Below are positions 10,562-22,490 of a stretch of 64,000 nt of DNA, piece by piece. Origin of the DNA: Bradysia coprophila (Eukaryota > Arthropoda > Insecta > Diptera > Sciaridae). Position numbers and translations under genes: made by a program. The stretch spans positions 2,151,138 through 2,215,137 of the forward strand of contig NW_023503376.1 of the NCBI RefSeq assembly GCF_014529535.1. The letters run 5' to 3'. Each line of letters starts with the position of its first letter. Within the stretch, counting starts at the first letter, position 1. The notes beneath the pieces were generated by a model. The model saw nothing but the letters and a program-made list of their open reading frames with translations, was not told the DNA's origin and made no database searches.

Positions 10562-13090
10562 AATTCTCACACACAAAGTTGAAAAACCGAATTTTTAGCT
10601 GAATTTCGGAATAGAAGTTGTTCGCGACATTCACTCAGTTTATAGAATTGACCCAACAGCTTTTAGTATTGAAAAATACTGATTTTAATTAATTTTGAAT
10701 TACTAAAACTCAAATTTGATGAATTTGGTAGAATTGTTGGTTCGAACTTTTCCAAAAACTTTTGAAAAGAGACGGATTTTTGTGTCGGCGACAGCAACGT
10801 AAAAGAGAAAAATCGTCAGGGTTGGCATATTTCCAGTATCAAGTTAACCCGACAGAGTTCTATACGAGCGAACGCATTCTAGTAGGTAATACGCTCAGAT
10901 CTGCAGCACCTACACCTACGTTTTTATAATATCCATTTCGTTTAAAATAACTTCGTGCAAAATAAAAGTAGACGAGACGAGAACTCAATTCAGAAGCCTC
11001 ATGTTATCATTACCGTACCCTGCCACACATCTCGAAAACACATATACTCATATAAGGTCATTGTTACAAAAGCCGAAATTGTTGAATGCGAAAATTCGAA
11101 AATTGTGATTTGTCATTTGCAAAAAACTGCTTTTTCTTCAACAACCTGAAGGTCTTCTTCCTAAAGATCTAGCAAAATATTGATATCCAAATTCTACTCT
11201 TTGGATCTAAGAATCTGTTTTTCTAATATGAATTTCTTCCACCAACAAAATTAAATGGATCGAAGTGGTAGCAGTACTATATTCAAATACCCAAAAATGT
11301 GTTGGTTAACACGAGACGAATATAACGTACATACTTTCTTCCTGCTCTAATCAACGTGTTTATGTATAAGAATAGAAGTTGTGTCAATGCTGCTGACATA
11401 TTTGAAAGATACTGTGGAAGAACATGACCAAATTAATTCATCTGCCCTCAGTTGGGGTTGTTCCGGTAAACGACAAACTTTATTTGGGTCGACCAGATTG
11501 AAATGGCAGGAAAATGAAATTTACGATCGATGTCGCACTCAAAAAATATCTCCGTCCCATTTTTGAGATTCTAGAACGTGTCATATCGTCGCTGCCGGCT
11601 GTAACTGCTGGTCGTCTTATTTGTCTAGTCCCATCTCATGTGACAAATTGCAGCAATTTTTAAAGTCCATAGATCCACCGAAACAGAAAAGATTGGTCGG
11701 TATGGATACCTTGGAAGAGTTCTTCCTGCAGACAAGTGAAGGAGTTGGAGTAGTCCGAAAACGAACACAAAGTGGCTCTGAACTTCGATTTTGGTCACAC
11801 GACCGATGCATAGCGATAAAGAATGAATGACCTAGACAAAAATTCTGTAAGGACTCGAACAGAATATGTCATGCCAGACTATTTTGGAAGGCTATGTACG
11901 TGGGAGTAACTCTGTTTTTGTTGAGTTATATCGGTAAGGGAATGCCATTTATCACAAGCTTCATACAAGCACAAGCACTTTTATTTTTTACGTAAGTAGA
12001 AGCCAACTGAATCAGGGCAAGGCCGTAGCTAGGAAGCATGTTTAGGAGGGACTCAACAAAAATAAATTCTAGAAAAGCATTGCGGCCGCGATAAACTTTT
12101 GTAGCATGATTCTCTTGTATATACAACATGGTGTAATCCATTAACGAATTTTGTGATGATTCTCAGAATTCCCTTGTGAACATTACTTATAATTTCCACT
12201 TCGGCCGTTTAGCACTCGCACCTTTTGCATTTACATTTAGAGCTCTTTCCACATTCCACCTATTTCTTAAAAGTAAGCGGAGAGCAAACGGAGATTAAAC
12301 GAAATCTAGGCTGGCCTGAATAGAAAAAAGGAATACCAATACAAAGTCGAACTGTATATATTCCTGAATATTCCTATATACATAACACATATTAAAGGAA
12401 ACATTGTCGATGCTTGCTCGCACGAACTGGCATATATGTCTAACTTTTACGCATCGTCAACGGAATCCGATTTTGCGGTCGCTGAACAATCGATAAACAG
12501 AATATTTTTCTTGACTTACAGCACAATTTCAGGTCAGTCTCAAGCCAGGCCTATGCAGGGGTCAGGTAGTTTCCGACACAGACCTATTCGAAGCATTAAC
12601 CACAGAGCCTACAATCGTGAAAATTGAAAAAATTCACGAAAATGTTTCGCGAATTCACTAATGTTTTACTAATTAAATAGGTAGTGATGGTTACAAGTTT
12701 GTTTTTGTTATCGAAGGCGAAGGCAAAGTTACATATGTTAGTCTTCCCGCTGAATCTTCTAATCTTCTAAGTCAACTTGGGTATGTAGAGTCTGTAAAAA
12801 TATCGAAGGCTACCTTCGATAAAGTTAAATTATGTTTGCAATGATAATCGATAATGATCCAGTGAGAACATTATTTTTCAAATGGGGTCTGAAATTTGTA
12901 ACCTTCAGCATTCGTAATTTGTGAATGACTTCTTACCGATTTATTTATGAGAAAATTATTAATGCACAAGATTTACAGCAAAAATGTTTAAATGATAGAT
13001 AGTGCAGAATCTTACCAACAATTAACCGAATTGAAATTATTTTATTGTCACTTCATTACAAGTTTACACCGCACCGAAATTAGATTCTAC
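10562..13090. other. Transposon interior between its two genes
   Basis: About 2.5 kb without a recognised gene. It should hold the transposase promoter next to 10561. Small open frames at 11381-11566 and 11621-11830 (+) lack any family signal. A degenerate TTTCCACTT...AAATC MITE-like segment lies near 12190-12320. Confidence 0.5.
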
Positions 13091-13129
13091 TAGATGCCAT
13101 TTGATACAGTCAATCATGCGTCTGCTAGG

Positions 13130-13350
13130 CTGATATCGTACGCGATCTCGCTTGTGATATCGTACGCGATATCGCTTGTGATATCGTACGCGATCTCGAT
13201 TGTGATATCGTACGCGATCTCGATTGTGATATCGTACGCGATCTCGATTGTGATATCGTACGCGATTTCGATTGTGATATCGTACGTGGTCTCACGGCTG
13301 ATAAATATCGTATCAGATTTCCCTTTTGATTTTGCGTCTGTGTCTGATAT
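13130..13350. repeat. 24-bp tandem repeat, about 7 copies
   Basis: Unit GATATCGTACGCGATCTCG plus ATTGT, itself rich in the palindrome GATATCGTACGCGATATC. A further single half-unit occurs near 13347-13363. The open frames on both strands here are artefacts of the repeat length being a multiple of three. Confidence 0.9.
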
Positions 13351-13969
13351 CGTACGCGATATTTCATGTCAATTTTACCGAATATATTCGAAGTATATGC
13401 TAGGCAAGTAAAGTATTTGTGGGAAATATTCTCGCAAAGTGTTGGAAAAATTCACGAAACGAAACGGACCAACGCACTTCAAAATGTGTCAGCTGCAGAA
13501 AATACTCCATTTTACATGAAAAATACTATTACAGTCTGCTTGAAGTGCAAAGCACCACTCATGCATTTGCTATACTGCATCTACGAAATCATTTTAGATG
13601 ACCCAAAAACAAAAAATTAAGTTTTGAAATGGAGTTCTGTCTGTGATCTTTCAAATATGACCATAACGCGTTTAAATCACTAAATTGGCAACAAAAAGTA
13701 TTTGCAGATCCGTTCATTTGGTTCACTATTATTAATTTCTGTTTTTGAAAACATCGATTTTTTACTGGCTGTGCAATTTGAGCAGTCTTTTTTTTCACTT
13801 ATCTTAAGATCAAAAAATTATTCATCATATTACCGAATAAGACCGTTGCGCTACAATGAGAGACTGCAATATGCATTCGGTCGAATCTATTTCGAAAAGG
13901 ACAGAGCTGGGGTACTATTCAGTAATAGATGAAAGTAATATTTCTGTTATTATGTTATACTTGATTTCC

Positions 13970-14063
13970 ACTTAAACCGTTTGCTCTTTGGATATTTTTA
14001 AAAAAAAAACGCGGTTTTCCTAAACGGCGCGGCGGAGGCAAAACGGAGTAAGTGGAAATCAAG
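13970..14063. mobile_element. Small MITE, CTTGATTTCCACTTA termini
   Basis: CTTGATTTCCACTTA at the left is matched inverted by TAAGTGGAAATCAAG at the right, about 94 bp apart. Related sequence occurs near 12190 and 37865-37970. No clear target duplication seen. Confidence 0.6.
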
Positions 14064-14279
14064 GCAATATTGAATGGGACGTATATACAAACTAGCCATT
14101 TAAACGGATGTGGAAGGCTCTTTCGCTTAATTTTCTAACTTATTTTCCACAAGTAAAACAGATAGTCTTTTTACTGCATAGTTATAACAGCTGAATTCCA
14201 CTATTGCAAAATTGAAATCGACAGGATGCAAGACAGGACGTTTCACCAAACACGGAGTTTGTATTAAATGATACGCTAA

Positions 14280-14423
14280 GGGGCCGTCCATAAGGTACGT
14301 ACGCGGTGTATCGTTGATTTTCTACCATTTTTCCTTTTCGTATGCGTATTCACTATAAAGAAATTCGATTTTATGAGACCCCTCTCCCTAACGTACTTAC
14401 ATAGGTACTTTACGGATGGCCCC
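14280..14423. mobile_element. 144-bp MITE, GGGGCC termini, TAA duplication
   Basis: GGGGCCGTCCATAAGGTAC at the left and GTACTTTACGGATGGCCCC at the right are inverted; TAA flanks both sides (14277-14279, 14424-14426). A 3-bp TAA duplication suggests PIF/Harbinger-type. Confidence 0.75.
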
Positions 14424-14465
14424 TAAGTATTTTAACTGTAACGCAACATTTAATGAATTTAGAAG

Positions 14466-15429
14466 TTATTTGTCTAACAATTTGGAAAGCAAAGAATTGC
14501 TTGTTTTCATTAAATTTATCAGCGCATCAAGTTTTTCCACAATTATAGGAAATATATTCGATGTTCCTGCACACGCACATACACAACCGCTCAATTTGTC
14601 GTTGTCTTCAACGAATCCGGACCGTTCGAGACTACTGATCTGTACATTTTTTTTCGGTTCTTCCAACTTTGATGTTCTTGCACACACACAAATGCTCGAT
14701 TTTTCGTTATCGTCAACAAATCCCGACCGTTCGACACAATCGATCTGATGATCTCTCTTCGGTTCTTCCAAATTTTCTGTTGAAGTTTCTGAAAGACAAA
14801 ATTTTCACTATCAAGAAGGTGGTATGAGAAGATAAGAAGGCTGGGCTAAGGGGTTATTCAAATATTACGCAATGAAGCATTGCTTCATACACTTTCAAAT
14901 TTTTTCCCGTGCACGGGGATGGCCCCTAAGTATACTTGTGGATGGCGATAGACAGTGATGTTTACCTACCCAGTTTACGCTTTTGTGAGGCACTTCTTTT
15001 CAAATTGTACTTTCGCGCAGCCCATATTCTTTTCCAGTTTTGTGTTGAGCGTGCAGGGCCAAGTTCATTCAACTTCGCTGTTAGTGCACTCCATTTTGCG
15101 TCCTTGTCTGTCTCAGTTTCATCCTCCGCCATCATATCCAGCTTGTCTAATTGATCTTTCGAACTTTGAAATCGAATCGCTGATGCTGCTGGCGCTGGGA
15201 TAGGGTCGATTTGATTTACACTTTTCGGTATCACAGCACCGGCGTTTCCAGAAAAATCAAGTTCGGTTGCGTCGACAAGTGTATCATAGAAAAATTCATC
15301 TCGTTCAACACATTTATTTAGCACAATAAATTCTTCAAGACAACTGTTGTTGCCTGCAAACATGTAATACTCGTTGTCCATGTCATTGCAGTCGTGAACC
15401 GTATTATCACATATAGAACTGTTGGACAT
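14466..15429 (-). CDS. Zeste/Myb-SANT-like protein of the transposon, two exons
   Basis: Probable DNA-binding accessory protein carried by the 11.7-kb element. Model: exon 1 15429-14970 (ATG to donor CTGG|GTAGGT), exon 2 14788-14466 after acceptor TGTCTTTCAG, phases compatible, 260 aa. Residues ~110-153 (KWSALTAKLNELG ... TQNWKRIWAARKYNLK) have the helix pattern of the insect zeste/Myb-SANT-like domain: W-x2-L, LN-LG, then NWK-x-IW and a basic helix. An acidic leader precedes it. Exon 2 contains two tandem ~34-residue repeats beginning LEEPK and containing ERSGFV, and ends with a Leu-rich helix (ALINLMKTSNSLLSKLLDK) like the dimerising tail of such proteins. Both this gene and the transposase run leftward. 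The domain call is by eye. What it does for transposition is not known. Confidence 0.7.
14850..14926. mobile_element. 77-bp MITE of the same GGGG..CCCC type
   Basis: Begins GGGGTTATTCA and ends GGGGATGGCCCC, with TAA on both flanks. It lies within the intron (14969-14789) of the zeste-like gene. Confidence 0.55.
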
Positions 15430-15839
15430 TTTCACAATTTAGGTAAACACGTTTCAATTACTATATTTCTAAACTGAGATCCAGTGTCATACGAACTGTA
15501 ACGCGAAATGTCTGAATCTGTTTGGCTGGACATCTCAAATAGAAACGAAAAATATCACAACACAATACAAGTAAAAAAAAGTAAAGGACAAGATACATTC
15601 ATATTTCTGCATTGTTTTCCATATCTGTCATATTCGTTTGACAATAAAAAAAAACAAACATAATTGCAATTATATGTAAATGTGTCTTCTAGAACATATA
15701 ATAGGGTGAATCGAATATTTCACTTATAGTACAAAGTGTTATTTCTAAAAAAAAGCTTTCAAAACTATTTACACCAGTGCACTTTACGTCACTGTTTGTG
15801 ACAGGGAAAATGCACTTACCGTCCACAAACATGTAAAAT

Positions 15840-15962
15840 GTGTTACGTCACTGCTTGTAAATGCTTGTTTAGACACGTGTGATTATTCCACTCGCCTTCG
15901 GCTCGTTCCGCAAACATCACACTTGCCTGAACAAATATTTACGAGCAGTGACGTAACATACT
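15840..15962. mobile_element. Hairpin MITE inside transposon
   Basis: TGTTACGTCACTGCTTGTAAAT near 15841 is matched inverted by ATTTACGAGCAGTGACGTAACA near 15936-15958, separated by a ~75-bp loop with TTCGGCTCGTTCCG. No target duplication identified. Confidence 0.6.
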
Positions 15963-16377
15963 AAAAAAATGTATTTTCAGCACTGAAGTTATGTTAGGCT
16001 CTTATTTAAAGTTTTCTGATACATGAAAATTCAAAATAGCCGTTACCTAGACAGAAATTGACCCATACCAATCAAACGGCATCCAGAATCATCATCGTTT
16101 TTTCAATTAAGTTGTAGAATGGACCAGCAATAAGTTTTCTAATATGCAAAAGCTCAAAATGGCTGCCTTTTAAACCGGAAGTGTGCAGTAACTTCTGAAC
16201 GACATGTCTAATCGGCGCAATTTCTTTGACAAAGTCTTAGCAGGCTATACCGCAGATTTTTATACAATTTCAAAATCCGATTAACCCTTTACCCAAACCG
16301 GAAGTAGTCTAAAAAATTAAGACAAACCAAATCGATGTCGTTTCTTCAACAAAATTATAGCAGAGAATTACTATTAT

Positions 16378-17207
16378 AAATTTGCTGAAGGAACGACACT
16401 GATCTGGCTTGTCGTTTAGAAGTTACTGACCACTTCCGGTTTAAAGAGCGGCCATATTGAATTTTTATTGAAGAGTAAATGCTGCTGAAGCTTCTTGTTA
16501 TAACTTTGCTGAATGAACGACTTCGATTGGGCTTGTCGTTTAGAAGTTACTGACCACTTCCGGTTTAAATAGCGGCCATCTTGAATTTTTAATTAGAGTG
16601 AAATGCTACGGGCGCTTCCTGCTATAACTTTGCTGAAGAAACGACACCGATCAGCCTTGTCGTTTAGAAGTTACTGACCACTTCCGGTTTAAAGTGCGGC
16701 CATTTTGAATTTTTAATTAGAGTGAAATGCTACGGGCGCTTCCTGCTATAACTTTGCTGAAGAAACGACACCGATTGGCCTTGTCGTTTAGAAGTTACTG
16801 ACCACTTCCGGTTTAAAGAGCGGCCATTTTGAATTTTGGATTATAGGGAAATGCTACTGGCGCTTCCTACTATAACTTTGCTGAAGAAACGACACCAATC
16901 GGCTTTGTCGTTTAGAAGTTACTGACCACTTCCGGTTTAAAGAGCGGCCATTTTGAATTTTTGATTATAAGGAAATGGTACTGGCGCTTCCTGCTATAAC
17001 TTTGCTGAAGAAACGACACCGATTGGCCTTGTCGTTTAGAAGTTACTGATCACTTCCGGTTTAAATAGCGGCCATTTTGAATTTTTAATAAGCGCCTAAT
17101 ATTCATCTGACATTACTACACAATTTCTCAGAACAAAGTTTTTTTGTATTTCTTATATTTTTTGATATATAGCTGTTGCCAGATATTAAAAATTCTGGCG
17201 CACTGTG
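16378..17207. repeat. Right terminal inverted repeat with six ~124-bp subrepeats
   Basis: Inverted counterpart of the left end. GCGGCCAT marks units near 16448, 16572, 16696, 16819, 16943 and 17068. It finishes CTGGCG-CACTGTG and is followed by CTTTG. Just inside (about 16020-16377) lie two or three more diverged subrepeats in the opposite orientation. Confidence 0.9.
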
Positions 17208-17212
17208 CTTTG
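17208..17212. repeat. Target-site duplication CTTTG (right)
   Basis: Exact copy of the five bases at 5483-5487, abutting the terminal CACTGTG. Confidence 0.9.
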
Positions 17213-19600
17213 ACAAGATTAATGAGATAGTTATCAATGATGAACCGAATTCTAAGTTTGTGTTTTGTGGGGACTATAACCTTGAGGATTCTATAACGTG
17301 GGTTTGTTGTGATGAGCAAGTTTGTGTTGCGTCTGATTTGAAAAATGATATTGCCCATGCTGTAGTTGAGATGCAGTCTTTGACGGGTCTTCGTATGTTT
17401 AATCACGTAGGGAATGTTAACGATCGGTCGCTGGATCTAGTGTTATCGAATTTGGATCCTGAGTGCGTTAAGCTAAAACGTTCTGGCTATCCGCTCGTAA
17501 GTGAGGACGATCATCATCCGGCTTTGTCTTTCACGGTACGGACGTCTCCAGTACGCTATGTAAACGAAAAACGCTCATGTAAAACTAATTTTTTCAAATC
17601 TGATTATGTTACCTTAAGTTCAAAGCTTGCTCTCGTCAATTGGGTAAGTCTTTTTTGTTTCCTTACTGTTAGCCAGTGTGTCGAGAAGTTTAATGAGATT
17701 CTTAATGAGCATATTGATAAGCTGCCGAAGTCAACGGGTAAGGATAAACGGTTTCCTTGCTGGTATTCTAAAGAACTCATTGCGTTGATTGCTAAAAGGC
17801 TAAAGCCAGGAAGAAGAAAAAGAGTGGAGATACTGTTGACATTGAGGAATACAAGAACTTGAGGCGTGCTGTGAAACAGCTTATATCTCAGTGTCATGAT
17901 GACTATATTAGAAATACGGAAGATAACTTGAAGTCTAATTCGAAATGCTTCTTTTCGTACACTAAATCAATAAGAAAGACGAATTCTTTGCCTGCCAATT
18001 TAAGTCATGGAAGCTCTAGCGTTAACGATAAGGATTCTGCGTGTAACTTGTTTGCACGATTCTTCGATTCAGTCTACCAAGACAGCGGAGATACTAGCGA
18101 CATTTTTGACGATTTGTCGATTGACCGCCTACGTTTGAATGATGTCACAATCAGTGAATCGGATGTGAGTTCTATTTTGAGCAGTTTCGATTGTAATAAG
18201 ATGAGTAGTCCTAATAACATTCCGATAACATTCATGTTAACATGGGTTCTTCTATGGGCGTTCAGTGCAGACTAATTTGGTACATCACATGACGTTTCTA
18301 TGCCATAATGTTATGAATGGTGGGCAGGTCGACACGATATACACGGACTTCTCTAAGGCATTCGATATGGTGGACCATAGGCTATTGATCATGAAATTGC
18401 GCTCGTTTGGCATTGGTGGTACATTATTGGAGTGGTTTAAGTCCTACTTGTCAAATCGCTCGCAATATGTGGTATTGGGTGACTCGAGATCTTTTCTAAT
18501 GCGTCCGAAATCAGGGGTGCCACAGGGATCAGTTTTGGGCCCGTTGCTGTTTTTGATTTTCGTCAAACTCACTAAACTGAAAAGTAGCAGCCTTCAGTTG
18601 GCGGACAATCTGAAGATTTCCCGTAAAATCGAGTCCATTGAAGACTGCATTTCGCTTCAGGAAGACATCAATGCGTTGTGCCGCTGGTGCTTTTTCAACA
18701 AAATTCATTTGAACGTGAAAAAATGCTCAGTTCTTACGATGACTTACAAACTGGTAAAAATGATCTACGATTATGTTGTGTCTGGCGTTGTGTTGGAAAG
18801 AGTTTCGGTGAAGAAGGACTTGGGAGTCACCTTCGACGAGAAATTGAACTTCAACGAACACATTGATAGAGTTACAAGGAAAGCGTATCAAATGTTGGGA
18901 TTCATCTTCCGCTCTTGCAAACGGTTCCGTAAACCTGACAGTATCATTACTTTGTACAAGGCATATGTTCGTAGTCAGGTAGAGTATTGCACCGTGGTAT
19001 GGTCACCGATTTATCAGAATTCCATTGGAAAAATCGAGAGAGTTCAGAAGAAGTTTACGCGAATGCTTTATCGAAAGTTCAATTGGAATTACGTCGATTA
19101 TCCACAACGACTTGCGCGACTCAAACTTCCAATGTTAGAATCCAGACGGTTCATTTCTGACGAAATTTTTCTCTACAAAGTGGTCAATGGTCGTTTCACA
19201 GTTGCCTTGGATAATGATGTGGTCTTGTACAATTCACGTCGCCCGAGTTGACACGAAGCTCCAACATTTTATCCGGCAACCTATGTATCGAACATCGAGA
19301 GTAATGCGCCGATTATAAGAATGCAAACTAATCACAATAGTCTTTTTAATAGCTTAGACATTTTTCATCCGTCGCTTAATTCGTTCAAGGCTAAAGTTAA
19401 GAATAAGTATGTCATGATTGAGACCCATTCTCAGTCGGTTGTTTTTTTTTTTTCTTATTGTCGAAATTGTAATATTACCACTGATTCTGATTTCCTTTTG
19501 ATTATGTTCTTGTTATTTGTAATTTCTTTTTTTTAATGTTAATTCTGTTATTGGCTGTAACAGGCTGTTGAATTGACTCAATAAATAAATACATAAAAAA
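17213..19600 (+). pseudogene. Non-LTR retrotransposon (Jockey/CR1-like LINE), defective
   Basis: Right part of the LINE interrupted by the 11.7-kb transposon. 17213-17862 reads as the end of an endonuclease (KFVFCGDYN, then SLDLVLSNLDPE). After a frame change, 17859-18260 is the linker to the reverse transcriptase. 18265-19251 carries RT motifs: TDFSKAFDMVDH, SGVPQGSVLGPLLFLIF, and a C-terminal part with LGVTFDEKLNFNEHI and VQKKFTRMLY. Defects: roughly 120 residues of the early RT domain are missing between SPNNIP (near 18210) and 18265; the catalytic FADD box reads LADN; the frame is broken at least once. The 3' end is AT-rich and finishes in AATAAATAAATAC near 19590. Confidence 0.85.
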
Positions 19601-20690
19601 ATTACACGAGAGTACGTAGATTTCGAAAAATGTTTTTTCTTGTTTGGTATTGACTGACATAAAAATGAAAGTGGGCAAAACATCGAAACATTAGATTTCC
19701 TTTCGATAGAACGAAAGCATTATTGTTTGAATGTTTATCTTCAATTTGAAGCTTGTTATCATACGAATCCAATTTTGTCGACGACAGGGAAATTTCGGGC
19801 GGCTCATAATTTCACTAATAACTCTAATGTTTGAGCGTAGCAAAGTGTCACTCTTTCTTTCAATGGTAAACGGCCCATTCCCAACCTTGATAAACCGCTT
19901 CCACTTGCTAAAAAGTTAGGTTTTTACTGAATTCCCGCACCTCCCCGCAAGCAAACAACATTAATGTTCCGCTTCCATTTTCCGTCTGTCAGTTTTTTCT
20001 GTGCACACACACAGTCCGCATTTTTTTTTATTCCGCAAAGTTTATCCCGACTAAATTACGCTCCATAAAAATTGTTGAATTAAAATATGATGAATGATGC
20101 GTGACGAGAACTTGTTGAATTAATGTCAACGAATAATCAAAGCAAAAGCTTTTTTATTCATTATATGAATGCGCAATCGTCATTATTTTGGTTCAATAAA
20201 GCGTGCATTTGGTTTTGTCAATTCAACATGATAAAAGATTTGTATTATTTAAAGGACATGCACTTACTTATTTATCTCGAGTGCCATTCGGAACATTCGG
20301 AATCGTTTGATGTTATGCATTATGTTACGAGTGTTTTGATAATAATTTGCATTATTCAATTTCATGTCTCGATGTTTTCGTTTTTCAACAATTTTGTGAA
20401 TTTCGTAATTGATGTGTGTAATTTAGCTACCAATATGAGTTCAGATTTTGAAGCTAGTGCCCATTTTTCTCGATTATTCATGGAGAACTTGAGAAAGTAA
20501 CAACCCCCTACGATGTATATAGTTTGTTGGAACGACTTTAAGAGTCAATTCACGAATTTCTAAGACAGTTGCAAAACAAACTCACTCAACGATATTACTG
20601 AGTTATAGCTCGTTCGATAAGTCGTTCAATTCTAACAAATATTTTTTCGACATTCAATTTACTTTGGGTCTACAAGTAAGGTAAGGTAAG
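19600..20690. other. Noncoding, no gene recognised
   Basis: AT-rich sequence. An open frame of 125 codons at 20123-20500 (+) is hydrophobic and Phe/Ile-rich in the way AT-rich noncoding DNA often is, and matches no family I know. Confidence 0.5.
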
Positions 20691-20699
20691 GTTAAAATT

Positions 20700-20960
20700 A
20701 AGGATCAAAACCCTTTTTCAGCAATATAATTTGAGCAAAAAAGTTGAAACTTTGTATGAATGTCGGACCACAGCCGAAAATTTGAGACCATCCGATGTCC
20801 GGACTATCACACACAAAAACTTTCGAGAAATCCTTCTGAAAAACAGAAGACCGAAATCGGAGACATTTTCTATTGGAATTTTCTATATGTGCCCGGTAAG
20901 GTATTCGACCCCAGAAGCCAAAACCACTTTCAAAAACATAGCTAACGCCGACCCGTAGTC
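20700..20960. repeat. Dispersed repeat fragment
   Basis: Contains AAAACAGAAGACCGAAATCGG and GTATTCGACCCCAGAAGCCAA, which recur inverted near 28410-28510. Part of the tail of a dispersed repeat family. Confidence 0.6.
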
Positions 20961-21335
20961 GACATGATTGTCTCACAAAATGCGTGCATATTATATATGA
21001 CTTTGATGGTCATGTGAAGGAGGGCAACTCACCACCTCTTGATGATCGCATTCTGACCGTTTAGAATTTGAGACTTCTTAGTGGGACGTGTGAGTGTAGA
21101 TGAATAAACAGACTGTTGACATCTTCCAATAATTAAAAACTTTAAGTTAAAAAAATCGCATCCCCGAAGCTAATATTCAATTGAGACTTTATTCCAAACC
21201 AGTGGAAAATTGTCTTATCTTACACGACTGGAATATGTTATCCTTATTGATGTGATGTAAGGAAAAACGTTTTGCAAAATATTTGATGAAAAATGGGAAT
21301 GTCTTTGATATGATTCAGGATGATGGAGTGTCGAT

Positions 21336-21760
21336 TTATGCACAGTCCTTCTCGTAATAGGTTATACGTGGTCCAAGCTGCTGTTGCTGTGCCAGCTGTT
21401 GTTGGTGTGCCAGCTGTTGTTGCTGTGCGAGCTCTTGTTGCTGTTCCTCTGCAGTTTTCTTCGAAATGAAACGTTCGTAGCTTGGACAGTTCTCGACGTG
21501 AGCCTATCATTGTAAACAATCAAACGTAAAATGTGATAAGATCTAGTCCGTCAAGTGTAATGCATATTCGTTGCTTCACTTACAGTTATTTCTTCAGCAC
21601 GAACTTTATGCATTAAGTCGTATGGGCATGACGAAAATTTAATACATGGATACTGTTTGGCACACTTCGAAAGATGAATTTGGAAGCGACTCTTCAGTAC
21701 AACGTGACACTTGTTATAGGGACACACGACGGTGTTTTCGTAGCCGGGCTTTTTGTCCAT
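21336..21760 (-). CDS. GTSF1/Asterix-like CHHC zinc-finger protein
   Basis: Small protein of the gametocyte-specific-factor family; in Drosophila the relative Asterix assists Piwi in piRNA-guided transcriptional silencing. Model: exon 1 21760-21584 (59 codons, ATG in ACAAGATGG), donor ACT|GTAAGT; exon 2 21503-21336 after acceptor ATGATAG, phase 0, 114 aa. First CHHC finger: VVCPYNKCH ... RFQIHLSKC (residues ~12-33). Second: SCPYDLMHKV in exon 1 completed by AHVENC in exon 2; the intron splits this finger. The C-terminal third is a Gln-rich tail made of repeats of ELAQQQQ/LAHQQQ, followed by GPRITYYEKDCA and a stop. Two intact fingers suggest a working gene. Many insects have several paralogues, so I do not assign a symbol. 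The Gln-rich tail looks lineage-specific. Confidence 0.88.
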
Positions 21761-22490
21761 CTTGTGTAACTCACAACAAAAATAACTCTGAAAAATTTAC
21801 TCAACTTTCCGATTTTGTTAGCGATCCAAAGAAAGCACGTCTGACTGAGAAATTTGTTTCGCTTTGTGTTGAACGACGTAGAATGACAGACATAACGGTC
21901 TTTTGTTGAACAATATATAGCTATTTTCAAAACAGGTGACGAAATCTCTATTTCGTTTCGTGTTACGTATAACATTTATGAATTCCTCATGAATACGTTT
22001 CATGTCACAACCTTGTTATAGATGGTAAAGATGCTGGGCTCAATTCGGAACAATTTCCCAATCTTTTTTTGAATTTTTGCGAATTCTCACAAAATTTCGA
22101 CGAAATAATGTCCGTGGCCCATTTATGTCCTAATCACGATAAGTACAGAAACTAGCAACAGTATATGATTGGCTTTCATTTATTCTAACGCAGACGAGAA
22201 AATAGGCAATTTCTCCCCTCCACTGAGGTTGAGGGAAACTAGTTGAACAAATAACTAATGTTCAGATGAAAAATACGACATCAAGTGCAAAGTTTACAGA
22301 CACATTGAAGCAGGAGGCCGAGTACCGTAAATTGCTAGGATTGGAATTTTCGCCTGGAGTTACCACAGACCTTGAGAGTGACGCGGGATGCTCTTCCCTA
22401 ATTTACAACTTTGTAATTTCTTTCTTCCTCTACTTCTCTAAATGAGAGAAAATAAGCATTTTCCTTCCTCAATCCTAGAACCCGGGTGAA
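21761..22490. other. Intergenic, no gene recognised
   Basis: Upstream flank of the GTSF1-like gene; it should contain its promoter. No TATA box or other site that I would defend. Confidence 0.5.

Larger units (their letters stand above)
5488..17207. mobile_element. Complete 11.7-kb RAG1/Transib-type DNA transposon
   Basis: Seen: both ends are inverted copies starting 5'-CACAGTGCGCCAG, the terminal inverted repeats are about 825 bp long, an exact CTTTG duplication flanks the element, and it interrupts a LINE whose reading frame is contiguous without it. Inside, on the minus strand, are a two-exon RAG1/Transib-like transposase (10561-7426) and a two-exon zeste/Myb-like protein (15429-14466). 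Known: Transib and RAG-like transposons encode a RAG1-core-related transposase, make 5-bp duplications and have termini resembling the V(D)J heptamer CACAGTG. Inference: a large autonomous or recently autonomous member; its size, long repeats and second gene are unusual for Transib. Several smaller MITEs are nested in it. No kelch-type RAG2-like frame was found. Confidence 0.88.

Noticed and set aside
11381-11830. Two short plus-strand open frames (61 and 69 codons) inside the transposon
   Set aside because: Separate frames, no splice model, no recognisable motif.
10562-17207. RAG2-like kelch gene in the transposon
   Set aside because: No frame with kelch-type GG..Y..W repeats or a PHD-like pattern could be seen on either strand.
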